From the NCBI RefSeq assembly GCF_003851685.1, contig NZ_CP027727.1, forward strand, positions 4,960,001 through 5,024,000: a DNA stretch of 64,000 nt. The letters are read 5' to 3'. The notes under the pieces were generated by a model. The model saw nothing but the letters and a program-made list of their open reading frames with translations. It was not told the DNA's origin and did no database searches. This document shows positions 1-8,525 of the stretch, in pieces; position 1 is the first letter of the stretch, and every line of letters begins with the position of its first letter. Origin of the DNA: Pseudomonas sp. R5-89-07. Lineage in GTDB: Bacteria; Pseudomonadota; Gammaproteobacteria; Pseudomonadales; Pseudomonadaceae. Position numbers and translations under genes: made by a program.

Positions 1-4
1 TACA

Positions 5-49
5 AACCGGGGACATCGTTTACATTTCTAACCGGGGACATGGTTTACA
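5..49 (+). repeat. Left-end transposase binding repeats of IS copy 1
   Basis: Two direct copies of AACCGGGGACATsGTTTACA lie at 5-24 and 30-49, offset by 25 bp. They recur in inverted form at the right end. The arrangement suggests paired binding sites for the transposase helix-turn-helix; that role is inferred. Confidence 0.7.
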
Positions 50-81
50 GGTTAATACGCATGATCAGGAGGTAACTGATC

Positions 82-1230
82 ATGCCCTGGAACCAAGAGT
101 CTCCGATGAATCAACGAATCAGACTGGTTGCCGACTGGCTTTCTGGCAACTACACCAAAAGCCAGTTGGCACGTCGCTTTGACGTTAGTCGGCCTACGGT
201 CGACAAATGGATTGCCCGGCACAACGGCGATTTAAAGTCCTTATCCGAGCTGTCCCGACGACCTCACAACAGCCCAAATAAAACCGACGACGAGATCTTG
301 GCTCGTGTGGTGGCGATGAAGGAGGCCCACGATAAATGGGGGCCTAAGAAGCTTCTCGAACTATTACGGCTTGAAGATCCTTCCGTCGCCTGGCCTTCTC
401 CAAGTACAGCGGGCCAGTGGCTTGATCGACTTGGGCTCGTCAACAAACGACGTTTCAAGCGCCGGCACAGTATTTCCCAGGCAGAAATGCGAGAGGCCAA
501 CGAACCTAACAAGACTTGGTGCGCTGATTACAAAGGGCAATTCAAGATGCTTGACGCGCAGATGTGCTTCCCTTTAACCGTTACAGACCACGCGTCCCGG
601 ATGATTCTGGCGTGCAGGGCCCATCCCCAGATCAAGACCCAGCCAGTAAAACAAGCATTTGAAAGGCTTTTTCAGGAGTACGGCATGCCGGAAGTTATCC
701 GTTCGGACAACGGGGTTCCGTTCGCCTCTCCGGGTCTGGCAAGAATGTCCACATTGGCAGTTTGGTGGATTCGTCTGGGCATCTATCCGGAGCGCACCAT
801 GCCAGGAAGACCCGCCCAGAATGGTCGCCATGAGCGAATGCACCGTAGTTTGAAACTTGAGCTGCCCATAGGGAAAAACTTAGTCGAGCAGCAGCTTTTG
901 CTGGAGCATTTCAGGCATGAGTTCAATTACGTACGCCCTCATGAAGCCCTCGGCATGAAACGTCCGGGAGACCTATATGTGCCGTCTACCCGACTTTACC
1001 CAGGTTGTTTGCCCGATGTGGAGTATCCCGCAGAAATGAGGGTTCGCAGCGTCAGACAGGACGGATCGATCAAATGGAACGGCAAGTTGTTATTTGTCAG
1101 CGAGGCACTATCTGGGGAAAGGATAGGACTCAAAGAAGTTGAAGATGATGTTTGGGATTTGTACCTGTGTGATTATCCCCTGGGGAGGCTTGGGCGAGGT
1201 ATGACCCGCGTCCAGGCCTCAAATGTGTAA
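82..1230 (+). CDS. IS481-like transposase, copy 1 (382 aa)
   Basis: DDE transposase that cuts and joins the IS ends. Residues about 10-60 form a helix-turn-helix (GNYTKSQLARRFDVSRPTV) that should bind the terminal repeats. Residues about 140-300 are an rve integrase core with the likely catalytic triad D149 (WCADYKG), D209 (IRSDNGVPF) and E251 (NGRHERMHRSL). A strong Shine-Dalgarno AGGAGGT at 67-73 supports the ATG at 82. The stop codon lies inside the first right-end repeat. The reading frame is intact, so the element could be active. It differs from copy 2 by D115 versus E115 only. Confidence 0.93.
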   Translation: MPWNQESPMNQRIRLVADWLSGNYTKSQLARRFDVSRPTVDKWIARHNGDLKSLSELSRRPHNSPNKTDDEILARVVAMKEAHDKWGPKKLLELLRLEDPSVAWPSPSTAGQWLDRLGLVNKRRFKRRHSISQAEMREANEPNKTWCADYKGQFKMLDAQMCFPLTVTDHASRMILACRAHPQIKTQPVKQAFERLFQEYGMPEVIRSDNGVPFASPGLARMSTLAVWWIRLGIYPERTMPGRPAQNGRHERMHRSLKLELPIGKNLVEQQLLLEHFRHEFNYVRPHEALGMKRPGDLYVPSTRLYPGCLPDVEYPAEMRVRSVRQDGSIKWNGKLLFVSEALSGERIGLKEVEDDVWDLYLCDYPLGRLGRGMTRVQASNV

Positions 1231-1270
1231 ACGATGTCCCCGGTTTCAGATGTAAACGATGTCTACGGTT
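1226..1270 (-). repeat. Right-end transposase binding repeats of IS copy 1
   Basis: TGTAAACGATGTCCCCGGTTT at 1226-1246 (shown without its neighbours) and a diverged copy, TGTAAACGATGTCTACGGTT, at 1251-1270 are inverted relative to the left-end pair. The TAA stop of the transposase is part of the inner repeat. Confidence 0.7.
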
Positions 1271-1275
1271 CTACA

Positions 1276-1349
1276 CCCCGATGGCGGTGCATCAGTCGAC
1301 CCATCCATTGACTGACACTCCCTCATCGGGGGCAAGCCCCCTCCCACAG
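1276..1349. repeat. REPIN remnant interrupted by IS copy 1
   Basis: The sequence after the IS begins CCCCGATGGCGGTG, the inner half of a type-A REP. It continues through a spacer to the inverted arm ATCGGGGGCAAGCCCCC. The outer left arm would lie to the left of the IS, outside the window. The element sits just downstream of the DUF1329 gene. Confidence 0.8.
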
Positions 1350-1373
1350 TGTGATCACATTTCACGTCCAGAA

Positions 1374-2732
1374 TCAGCGTACGCCTTCGGACCTAAGCGC
1401 CGCCGGGGTGTAGTCCGCGGCCTTGGCCGCGAAGCCGAAGACGAAGCTGCTCTTCTCCTCGTTCTTCATCCCCAGCGCGAGGTAGCGCCCGGCGATCAGG
1501 TCGTACAGGGTTTCCACGGTGTAGGCCGGCACCTGGTGGTCGTAATAGAACTGGGCATGGCCTTCGGCGACGCGCCACAGTTGGCCGCGACCGTCGTAGT
1601 GGTCCACCAGGGCCACCTGCCAGCTGTCTTCGTCGATGTACATGTGGCGCTTGGCGTAGATATGGCGCTCGCTCGGCTTGACGGTGCCGACCACTTCCCA
1701 GACGCGATGCAGCTCGTAGCGGGTCAGGTCCTGGTTGATATGCCCGGCCTTGATGATGTCGTCGTACTTGAGGCTCGGCGAATCGAGCTTGTAGCTGTTG
1801 TAGGGGATGTACAGTTCCTTCTTGCCCACCAGTTTCCAGTCATAGCGGTCGGGCGCGCCGGAGAACATGTCAAAGTTGTCGGTGGTGCGCAGGCCGTCCG
1901 AGGCGGTGCCAGGCCCGTCATAGGAAACCTGCGGCGCCCGCCGCACGCGGCGCTGGCCGGCGTTGTAGATCCAGGCCAGGCGTGGCTCCTTCACCTGGTC
2001 GAGGGTTTCGTGCACCAGCAGCACGTTGCCGGCCAGCCGCGCGGGCGCCGTGACCGATTGCTTGAAGTAACTCAGTACGTTGGCCGCCTTGGCCTGGTCG
2101 ATATCGGGAATGGCCTGGGGCACCGCCACTTCTTCTTCGAAGCGGATCGGTGTGTAGCTGCCGTTGGTCTGCGGCGTGGCCTGGGTGATGATGCGGCGCA
2201 GGTTACCGCCGTGGTAACGGGTGATGTGGTTCCACAGCACCTCCACGCCGTTCTTTGGAATCGGGAAGGCGTAGTAGCGGTTACCAGTGAAGTTCTCCAG
2301 GCCGTTGCCGTCGTTGATCGCCTTGACGTTCAGTGCGCTGCGCTTGATCGACTCGTAGATATCCGCCGGCAGGTTGACCGTACGGTGGCTCGGATACACC
2401 GGGATCTTGTAGGTCTCGGGGTAGCGCTTGAACATCGCCACCTGGCCGTCGGAGAGCTTGTCCTTGTACTTGTCGACGGTGGCGGCGGTGATCACGAACA
2501 GCGGTTTTTCACTGGCGAACGGGTCGGCGAGAAAGCCCTTGCTGTCCACCGCGCCGGCGTTTTTCGGGATGCCGCCGGTCCAGGCCGGGATCGAGCCATC
2601 GGCGTTGCCGGCTTTTTCAGCGCCCACCGGGGTCAGGGTCGTGCCGAGCTTGGCGGCTTCTTCCGGCGATACCGCGGCCATCACGTGGGCGGCCAACAGG
2701 CTCAGGGCCAGCACTGCAATTGTCTTACGCAT
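1374..2732 (-). CDS. DUF1329 family envelope protein
   Basis: 452 aa with a typical Sec signal peptide (MRKTIAVLALSLLAAHVMA, cleavage near residue 19), so probably periplasmic or outer-membrane associated. The body resembles the DUF1329 family, whose fold is related to LolA/LolB-type lipoprotein carriers and whose function is not established. It starts 26 bp after the DUF1302 gene on the same strand, a pairing recurrent in Pseudomonas, so the two are probably one operon and work together at the cell envelope. A REP element follows its stop codon. Family assignment is recalled; the signal peptide is directly visible. Confidence 0.85.
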   Translation of the reverse strand: MRKTIAVLALSLLAAHVMAAVSPEEAAKLGTTLTPVGAEKAGNADGSIPAWTGGIPKNAGAVDSKGFLADPFASEKPLFVITAATVDKYKDKLSDGQVAMFKRYPETYKIPVYPSHRTVNLPADIYESIKRSALNVKAINDGNGLENFTGNRYYAFPIPKNGVEVLWNHITRYHGGNLRRIITQATPQTNGSYTPIRFEEEVAVPQAIPDIDQAKAANVLSYFKQSVTAPARLAGNVLLVHETLDQVKEPRLAWIYNAGQRRVRRAPQVSYDGPGTASDGLRTTDNFDMFSGAPDRYDWKLVGKKELYIPYNSYKLDSPSLKYDDIIKAGHINQDLTRYELHRVWEVVGTVKPSERHIYAKRHMYIDEDSWQVALVDHYDGRGQLWRVAEGHAQFYYDHQVPAYTVETLYDLIAGRYLALGMKNEEKSSFVFGFAAKAADYTPAALRSEGVR

Positions 2733-2758
2733 AGGTTCTTGTCCTTCTTTAAGCCAAA

Positions 2759-4540
2759 TCAGAAGTTCACGCCGAAGCTGAGGGCGAGGAAGTCGCGGTC
2801 GGTCAGGGTGTTGTAGTCGCCGCCAAAGAAGTCGGTGTAGCTCAGGCTAGCGGTGTAGGTGCTGCGGTAGTCCGCATCCACGCCGACGCTGATGGCCTTG
2901 GCGCCCTTGTTGAACAAGCCGTTGGGGCCGTAGCCGGCGACGTCATGGGACCAGGACAGGTTGGGCTTGAGATTCACCCCGGCAATCGCGTTGTTGTAAT
3001 CCAGGATCGCCCGCGCGCGGTAGCCCCAGGAGGTGGAGGTGACGAAACCGTCGGTATCCCCCTGGAAACCATAGGCGCCGTACACCGAGTCGCGGCCATA
3101 ACGCAGCTTGGTTTTGTCTTCCAGGCCCGCGACGTGCACCACGGCCGCCTCGCCCACCAACGTCAAGCGCTCGGCGCCCAGCACCTGGTCGAAGAACTGG
3201 GTCATGGTGCTTTGGATCTGGGTGATTTCCTTGCGGCGGTAGCCTTTGTTGTCGGCGCCAAACGAGCTGCGGATCGGCGACGCGGTATTGCCGGCGATGG
3301 GGTTGACCAGCGCCAGGGTCAGGTCGGTGGTGTTGAGCTGCACCGGGGCATTGGGGCGGTAGCTGATTTCTCCGGTCCACGCCGTGCCTGTGGGCAAGGT
3401 GGTGGAGAAGCTGGCGCCGAACAGACGGATATCTTCCGGGTAGTCCAGGTAGTACTGGCCACGTCCGAGCATGGTGCTCTGGGCCAGCGCCGAACCAAAG
3501 CCCGGCGGGGCGGCGGCACCAATGGCGCCGATGGTCGCCAGGTTGGTATTGGCGGTGATGGTGCCCACGGTCGGGGTGCGGCTGTGGTAATTCATGAAGT
3601 ACAGGCCGTACTCGGTGTCGTCGCCCAGCCAGCGCAAGGCGGCGCCGAACTGGCCGGAGTCACGCGCATCACGGTCGGCGGCGCGCTGCACCACCACCCC
3701 TTCGCGGGTGACGACAAAGCCTTGGCCACGCGCTGCTGCGATCGGTTGCAGCGGTGCAATCGCCGGGCTGCCCACCGTGTAGTTACCGGTGCAGCCATCC
3801 GCCGCTACGTCACCACCAAAGAAGGTGCCGCAGTTGTCCAGCACGGTCTGGTCCCACTCAAGCTGGTAGAAGCCTTCGACGGTCAGTTGATTGGTCAGGC
3901 TCTGGGAGGCGAACAGCATGTTCACCGGGATCAGCCCTTCCTTGATCTCGGCTCCCGGACGACGAAACGCTGACACGTCGATCGGGTTGATGCTGTTGAT
4001 GGAGTTACCGATGAAGGTACTTTCGCCCCAACTGACCACCTGCTTGCCGGCGCGCACGGTGCCAGGCAGGTCGCCCAGGGAATAGTTGTGATAGACGAAG
4101 GCGTCGAGGATCTGCGCACCGCTGGATTTGGCGCCTTCCTTGCGGTTGTGGTCGCTGATGGGCTTGAACTCGCGGTCTTCGTCCTTGAGTTCGAAGTCGT
4201 ACCAGTACTTGCCCCGCACGAACACACCGGTGTCGCCGTATTTCAGCTCAAGGTCGTGCAGGCCCTTGAAGATTTTCGAGAAAGTCTCGCCCTTCTTGAA
4301 GTTGAGCCGCCCGTCATCCCCGGTGGACGCCTGGCCTGTGCCGCCGTTGACGGTGCCAACCAGGCTCTTGTCGGCATCGCGCATGCCCCAGCTCGCACCG
4401 ACCGACAGCGAGGAATCGAATTGCCCTTCGATCTCGCCAATGTTGAACGAAACAGCCTGAGCCTGGGCACAGCAGCCCAGTGCAACCGCTGCGGCCAGCG
4501 CCTCTGGCTTGAAGATGGCGCGCATTGTTGTTTTTGTCAT
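2759..4540 (-). CDS. DUF1302 family outer-membrane protein
   Basis: 593 aa from the chosen ATG at 4540, preceded by GGGGAAG. A longer frame reaches 4609, but its extra residues (rich in Arg, Gly and Pro) do not look like a signal region. The N terminus MTKTTMRAIFKPEALAAAVALG followed by AQA is a signal peptide. The rest alternates polar and apolar residues, with Gly/Tyr/Trp-rich strands and a final aromatic residue (ALSFGVNF), as in beta-barrel outer-membrane proteins. DUF1302 proteins are predicted porin-like barrels. It is the first gene of a pair with DUF1329; the substrate is unknown. Confidence 0.83.
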   Translation of the reverse strand: MTKTTMRAIFKPEALAAAVALGCCAQAQAVSFNIGEIEGQFDSSLSVGASWGMRDADKSLVGTVNGGTGQASTGDDGRLNFKKGETFSKIFKGLHDLELKYGDTGVFVRGKYWYDFELKDEDREFKPISDHNRKEGAKSSGAQILDAFVYHNYSLGDLPGTVRAGKQVVSWGESTFIGNSINSINPIDVSAFRRPGAEIKEGLIPVNMLFASQSLTNQLTVEGFYQLEWDQTVLDNCGTFFGGDVAADGCTGNYTVGSPAIAPLQPIAAARGQGFVVTREGVVVQRAADRDARDSGQFGAALRWLGDDTEYGLYFMNYHSRTPTVGTITANTNLATIGAIGAAAPPGFGSALAQSTMLGRGQYYLDYPEDIRLFGASFSTTLPTGTAWTGEISYRPNAPVQLNTTDLTLALVNPIAGNTASPIRSSFGADNKGYRRKEITQIQSTMTQFFDQVLGAERLTLVGEAAVVHVAGLEDKTKLRYGRDSVYGAYGFQGDTDGFVTSTSWGYRARAILDYNNAIAGVNLKPNLSWSHDVAGYGPNGLFNKGAKAISVGVDADYRSTYTASLSYTDFFGGDYNTLTDRDFLALSFGVNF

Positions 4541-4930
4541 GCGTCTTCCCCGGTGAGTGACAGAAGGCCCCACCCTACTGCCGCCCATGGGGAGCGATAA
4601 GCGCACCAAGGAGGTATTCGTGTTGTCGCTCGAAAGGATGACAAGCCGCGCCGGCTGGGGTTGCGGCAGGTGTCATGGATTGGATGGATGAGGCGCTATC
4701 AGAAGAATCGATGGCGTGGTGGCAATTATTGTCGTTTTGGTAACAGTCATTGTCCTGATTTGCTATTACTCATTCTGTTACAAGCGACTATTCTTAACTC
4801 GCTTTCAGGGCAAACGGCCCGCTTCCAGACTCGGGAGAAAAGCCTGAATTCAACGGATTGCTCGTATATTCAATCTGTTACCGGTGTTCACTGACGTTGA
4901 TTTATCGCTCCTTGATCCAACGTCTTACTT

Positions 4931-4960
4931 CGGCCGCTGCCTTTGCAGCGGCCTTTTTTA
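4931..4960 (+). terminator. Rho-independent terminator on the plus strand
   Basis: Stem GGCCGCTGC (4932-4940) pairs with GCAGCGGCC (4945-4953) around a CTTT loop and is followed by TTTTTTA. This is a canonical intrinsic terminator for plus-strand transcription, yet the nearest upstream gene is on the other strand. Confidence 0.75.
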
Positions 4961-4973
4961 TGCCTGAAATAAA

Positions 4974-4998
4974 CACGGGGCGCCGTCGACGCCCCGTG
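4974..4998 (-). terminator. Terminator of the SDR gene
   Basis: CACGGGGCG (4974-4982) pairs with CGCCCCGTG (4990-4998). Read on the minus strand it is followed by TTTATTTC, about 25 bp after the SDR stop codon. Confidence 0.75.
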
Positions 4999-5023
4999 AG
5001 ATTCACTATTCTTATGGCAACGA

Positions 5024-5935
5024 TCAGAGACTGAACTTCTGCAAGTTGGCCATCATCTCCTTCAATGCCTCGATCGTGTCCTTGGGGTGCGCCGCGCCTT
5101 CGAAGTCACAGATCTGCTGCCAGTGCGCCGCCACGTCATCTGGCGAAAAGCCCGCCTCAGGATCAAACCCCACGCCCAGACTGCGCTCCCAACGGGTCTT
5201 GCCGATCCAGCCGCCGCCCACCTCGAACAACCCCGACGTTTCCTGACAGGCTTCGCTACCCAGGTACACCACCAATGGACTGATCAGTTCCGGTTTGAGG
5301 CGCTCGAACACCTGCGGCGGGATCAGACCTTCGGTCATGCGCGTAGCACCGGTGGGGGCAATCGCGTTGACCAGGATGTTGTTCTTGCGTCCTTCCAGCG
5401 CCAGGGTGCGGGTCAAGCCATACAAGCCAAGCTTGGCCATGCCGTAGTTGGACTGGCCGAAGTTGCCGTAGATGCCCGAGGTGGACGCGGTGAAGATCAC
5501 CCGGCCATACGCCTGTTCGCGCAGATGCGGCCAGGCGGCGCGAGTGACTTTGTAGGCGCCTTCGACATGCACCCGGTAAACCAGGTCCCAGTCGCTGTCC
5601 TCCATCTTGTGGAAGGTCTTGTCGCGCAGAATACCGGCGTTGTTCACCACGACGTCGATACGGCCGAATGCATCCAGCGCGTTCTGCACGATTTTATCGC
5701 CGTCGGTGACGGAGTCATGGTTGGCTTGCGCAATACCACCCGCTTCGCGGATTTCGGCCACCACCCGGTCGGCCGCCGAGGCATTGGCGCCCTCACCCTG
5801 GGTCGAGCCACCGAGATCGTTGACCAGTACTTTGGCACCGTGCCGGGCAAACAGCAGTGCATGGGCCCGGCCCAATCCACCGCCGGCACCGGTGACGATC
5901 ACGACCTTATCCTGCAACTGCACTGACTGACTCAT
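5024..5935 (-). CDS. SDR family hydroxyacyl-CoA dehydrogenase-like
   Basis: 303-aa short-chain dehydrogenase/reductase. Residues about 10-40 carry the NAD(P) motif VTGAGGGLGRAHALLFARHG and the NDLGG that follows the second strand. NNAG lies near residue 97, and the catalytic Ser and YxxxK are in STSGIYGNFGQSNYGMAK. The spacing and the long C-terminal tail resemble the dehydrogenase unit of peroxisomal multifunctional enzyme type 2, so a 3-hydroxyacyl-CoA substrate is plausible but inferred. AGGAG lies 6 bp before the ATG. It has its own terminator and a 130-bp gap to the hydrolase gene upstream. Confidence 0.82.
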   Translation of the reverse strand: MSQSVQLQDKVVIVTGAGGGLGRAHALLFARHGAKVLVNDLGGSTQGEGANASAADRVVAEIREAGGIAQANHDSVTDGDKIVQNALDAFGRIDVVVNNAGILRDKTFHKMEDSDWDLVYRVHVEGAYKVTRAAWPHLREQAYGRVIFTASTSGIYGNFGQSNYGMAKLGLYGLTRTLALEGRKNNILVNAIAPTGATRMTEGLIPPQVFERLKPELISPLVVYLGSEACQETSGLFEVGGGWIGKTRWERSLGVGFDPEAGFSPDDVAAHWQQICDFEGAAHPKDTIEALKEMMANLQKFSL

Positions 5936-6065
5936 ACCGAACTCCTGTGGCGACGATGGCGATGGGCAGAGTGTCAGGCACGGGGCCTTTGGTCACAATA
6001 AATACGGCCGACGCTGAATGGTGCTCAATAAGGCAGCGGGATGATGCCGTCGGCCGGCGCGAGGC

Positions 6066-6968
6066 TCAGGAACAGGCCACACGCGCTGATCGCTGACCGA
6101 TACGCTCGCGAAACACCTGGTAATGCCTGAGCACCTGTACCGGCGCCTCGATCTGTGGGTAATGGCCGATGTTGGCCAGCAATATCGCGTCGGCATGCGG
6201 CACAAGCTGTTGATAGCGCTCCACCATATGCCCGCCGGAAATAGGGTCGACCTCACCGTCGATGACGCGCAGCGGCACTTCATCACGTTGCATCGCCGCC
6301 ACCCAGCGGTCACGCAGGCGCCGGCGCTGGGGAATATAGTTGATCAGTTTATGCAGGATGCGCGGGCCGTCGTTGTGTTCAAGCAGGCTCCAGAAATCAT
6401 CCAGCGCGCTTTCGCTGGGCCGCGTCTTAGGTCCGAATATCTGGTTGAAACTGTTGGCCAGGCCGTTTCGTCCAGTGGCGCGGCCAATCATCCAGCCCAG
6501 GGGGCTGAGCAATAATTTTTGCACCAAGGTTGCGCGGTGGGTTTCAGGGAACAGCCCACCATTGAGGAACACACAACTGGCCATTTGGAACCGGCCCTCG
6601 TAATGCCGGGCCAGGAGTTCCTGGGCAACGCTGTCGCCGTAATCATGGGCCAATACGTGCACCGGCTTTGCCACTCCCAAGTGTTCAAGCAGCGCCTGTT
6701 GCAGGTCCGCTTGCTCCAGCAGGCAATACTCGTGGTCCAGCGGCTTGGCCGAGTCGCCAAAACCGAGCATGTCGCAGGCAATCACCAAATGGCGCTGGGC
6801 CAGGGGCTGCCACAGGTAATGCCAATCCCAACTGGCTGTGGGAAAACCATGAATCAGCAGCAGCGGCTCGCCCTGTCCGGCCACCCAATAACGAATGGAG
6901 CGGCCGCGAAAGACGAAATCCTGGCCGCGTTTGCGCCAGGCGCTGAGCGGTATTTCGGCAAGTGGCAT
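6066..6968 (-). CDS. alpha/beta hydrolase with aspartate nucleophile
   Basis: 300 aa, alpha/beta-hydrolase fold. The oxyanion motif HGFP is at 40-43. The nucleophile elbow reads AHDYGDS, with Asp109 in place of the usual Ser. The C-terminal His269 is in NIGHYPQIEAP. An Asp nucleophile with this elbow is typical of haloalkane dehalogenases and epoxide hydrolases, so the enzyme probably forms an alkyl-enzyme ester; the substrate is unknown. Its ATG overlaps the TGA of the aldolase gene (TGATG), so the two are translationally coupled. Confidence 0.8.
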   Translation of the reverse strand: MPLAEIPLSAWRKRGQDFVFRGRSIRYWVAGQGEPLLLIHGFPTASWDWHYLWQPLAQRHLVIACDMLGFGDSAKPLDHEYCLLEQADLQQALLEHLGVAKPVHVLAHDYGDSVAQELLARHYEGRFQMASCVFLNGGLFPETHRATLVQKLLLSPLGWMIGRATGRNGLANSFNQIFGPKTRPSESALDDFWSLLEHNDGPRILHKLINYIPQRRRLRDRWVAAMQRDEVPLRVIDGEVDPISGGHMVERYQQLVPHADAILLANIGHYPQIEAPVQVLRHYQVFRERIGQRSARVACS

Positions 6969-7750
6969 CAGCTTTTATACCCGGGGTCCTGACTGTCCAA
7001 TTTGCGCAGCAACGCCGGCCAGGCCAGCGCCCCCCCCATACCTTGGGCGCTTTTTGTGACAGCTGCCACCATCGCCTTGGCACCGGCCAGCACCTGCGGC
7101 TCGATGGAGATCAACTCGGCAGCGCCGTTCTGTGCCAGCACCTGGATGTCACAGGCACGCTGGAACGTGAACATCATCAGAAAGGTGTCGGCAATGGTCG
7201 CCCCGCAGGTCAGCAGGCCGTGGTTGTGCAGCATCAGAAAGTTGTTTTCGCCCAGGTCCGCCTGCAGGCGCGCCTTTTCATCGTGATTGAGTGCCACGCC
7301 TTCATAAGCGTGATAGGCCAGGCTCGACAGCACAAACAGCGATTGCTGGCTGATCGGCAACACGCCCTGCTTTTGCGCGGACACGGCGACACCGGCAGCG
7401 GTGTGGGTGTGCAGCACGCAGGTGACGTCATGGCGCACTTCGTGGATGGCGCTGTGGATGGTGTAGCCTGCGGGGTTGATCTCGTAGGGGCTGTCCATGC
7501 GCTTGTTACCGGCCTGGTCCACCTTGACCAGGCTCGAGGCGGTGATCTCGTGGAACATCAGCCCGTACGGGTTGATCAGAAAGTCATCGGTGCCCGGCAC
7601 CTTGGCCGAAATATGCGTGAAGATCAGGTCATCCCAGCCGTGCATCGCCACCAGGCGATAGCAGGCCGCCAGGTCGACTCGGGCTTGCCATTCGGCCGCG
7701 CTGACCTGGTCTTTGACATTCTGCGACGATAGAACGGGGGCTAGGCTCAC
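6968..7750 (-). CDS. Class II aldolase/adducin family protein
   Basis: 260 aa. Matches the class II aldolase fold: GWDDLIFTHISAK near residue 40, then a metal-binding HTHTAAG near residue 137, and a further His in LLMLHNHGLLTCG. These His residues normally bind Zn in fuculose- or ribulose-phosphate aldolases. Many long members of this family from Pseudomonas have no proven substrate. First gene of a two-gene operon with the alpha/beta hydrolase. AAGGACCTCC-type purine stretches precede the start. Confidence 0.82.
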   Translation of the reverse strand: MSLAPVLSSQNVKDQVSAAEWQARVDLAACYRLVAMHGWDDLIFTHISAKVPGTDDFLINPYGLMFHEITASSLVKVDQAGNKRMDSPYEINPAGYTIHSAIHEVRHDVTCVLHTHTAAGVAVSAQKQGVLPISQQSLFVLSSLAYHAYEGVALNHDEKARLQADLGENNFLMLHNHGLLTCGATIADTFLMMFTFQRACDIQVLAQNGAAELISIEPQVLAGAKAMVAAVTKSAQGMGGALAWPALLRKLDSQDPGYKS

Positions 7751-7940
7751 GATAAGGACCTCCTTGGCGCACTTATTATTGTTTTGCGAGTGAGAGGCCA
7801 GTCTAGTCAGACGCCCTGGCTTGCGGAGTTGCCTTGGCAGCCAGCTTGATGACTGAGCGAGTCAGCCAAGAGAATAGTCCAAACGGGCGTCAGAGAAGCG
7901 CCGCCAATAAAAGCACGCGGGGGCAGCGCCTCACGTCCGG

Positions 7941-8399
7941 TCAACGCTGCAGTGCAGTGCTCAACTCGGCCAGCCACGGCTCGGCGTCGGCCTCCGGAGT
8001 CACGCTTTCGCTGGCGTCCAGGCGCAGCATCGGCAGCACTTCGTGTACGCCCAACTCAGCGAACAGTTCGCGCATTTGCTCGCCGCCGCCGCAGAAGGTG
8101 TCGCCGTAGCTGGCGTCACCCAGGCCGATCACCGCACCGGGCAGGCCGCGCCAGGCGGCGGGCAGTTGGTCGCGAATGCTTGAATACAGCGGCTGCAGAT
8201 TATCGGGCAGCTCGCCCATGCCGGTGGTCGATGTGACCGCCAGGAACGCTTCGGGGCCGAAGGCCTGTACGTCCGCCAGCGTGGCACGCGGGTTGTGCCA
8301 GGCTTCAAAACCCGCAGCTTCCAGGATTTTCTGGGCGTGGCGGGCGACTTCTTCAGCCGTACCGTAGACCGAGCCGGAAAGGATGGCGACTTTCATCAA
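7941..8399 (-). CDS. Small flavodoxin (MioC-like)
   Basis: 152 aa, or 151 if the second Met (8396) is used. The N terminus KVAILSGSVYGTAEEVA is an FMN phosphate-binding loop of the flavodoxin type, and STTGMGELPDN near residue 58 is the second FMN loop. Length and motifs match MioC-like short flavodoxins that donate electrons to partner enzymes. It is transcribed away from the LOV gene, which is also an FMN protein; whether that matters is unknown. Confidence 0.85.
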   Translation of the reverse strand: MMKVAILSGSVYGTAEEVARHAQKILEAAGFEAWHNPRATLADVQAFGPEAFLAVTSTTGMGELPDNLQPLYSSIRDQLPAAWRGLPGAVIGLGDASYGDTFCGGGEQMRELFAELGVHEVLPMLRLDASESVTPEADAEPWLAELSTALQR

Positions 8400-8525
8400 T
8401 CTGATCCTGTAGTTGAGCGAAAGCGTGGGATATTAGCAGCTGGTGCAGATTTTTCAGTGCGCGCCGTGCAACATTCAAGACGTGTCATAAACTTCAGATC
8501 TCAATAACAAGCCATGGACCGCTCA

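Larger units (their letters stand above)
1..1275 (+). mobile_element. IS481-like insertion sequence, copy 1
   Basis: The element has one transposase gene flanked by related ends. Each end carries two copies of a motif of the form AACCGGGGACATCGTTTACA about 25 bp apart (5-24 and 30-49 on the left; 1226-1246 and 1251-1270 on the right, inverted). The same 1275 bp recur at 40194-41468 with only three substitutions (positions 426, 576 and 1005), so the copies separated recently. The right flank is the remaining half of a REP palindrome. The left flank lies outside the window, whose first base is the first base of the shared element. The exact termini are uncertain by a few bases because of the C-rich target. 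Confidence 0.9.
4541..5023. other. Intergenic region upstream of DUF1302 with two hairpins
   Basis: No convincing protein gene lies here. The 77-codon frame at 4661-4894 has a composition unlike the neighbours and no clear ribosome site. The part next to 4541 should hold the DUF1302 promoter. Two hairpins near the right end are listed separately. The plus-strand hairpin at 4931-4960 has no plus-strand gene in front of it, so a small RNA ending there is possible. Confidence 0.5.

Noticed and set aside
1281..2816. 511-codon plus-strand open frame opposite the DUF1329 gene
   Set aside because: It mirrors a real gene in GC-rich sequence, has no ribosome site, runs through the REP remnant and has His/Val/Gly-rich shadow composition.
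4661..4894. 77-codon open frame in the gap before the DUF1302 gene
   Set aside because: No Shine-Dalgarno, unusual composition and no domain; a small RNA is more likely than a protein.
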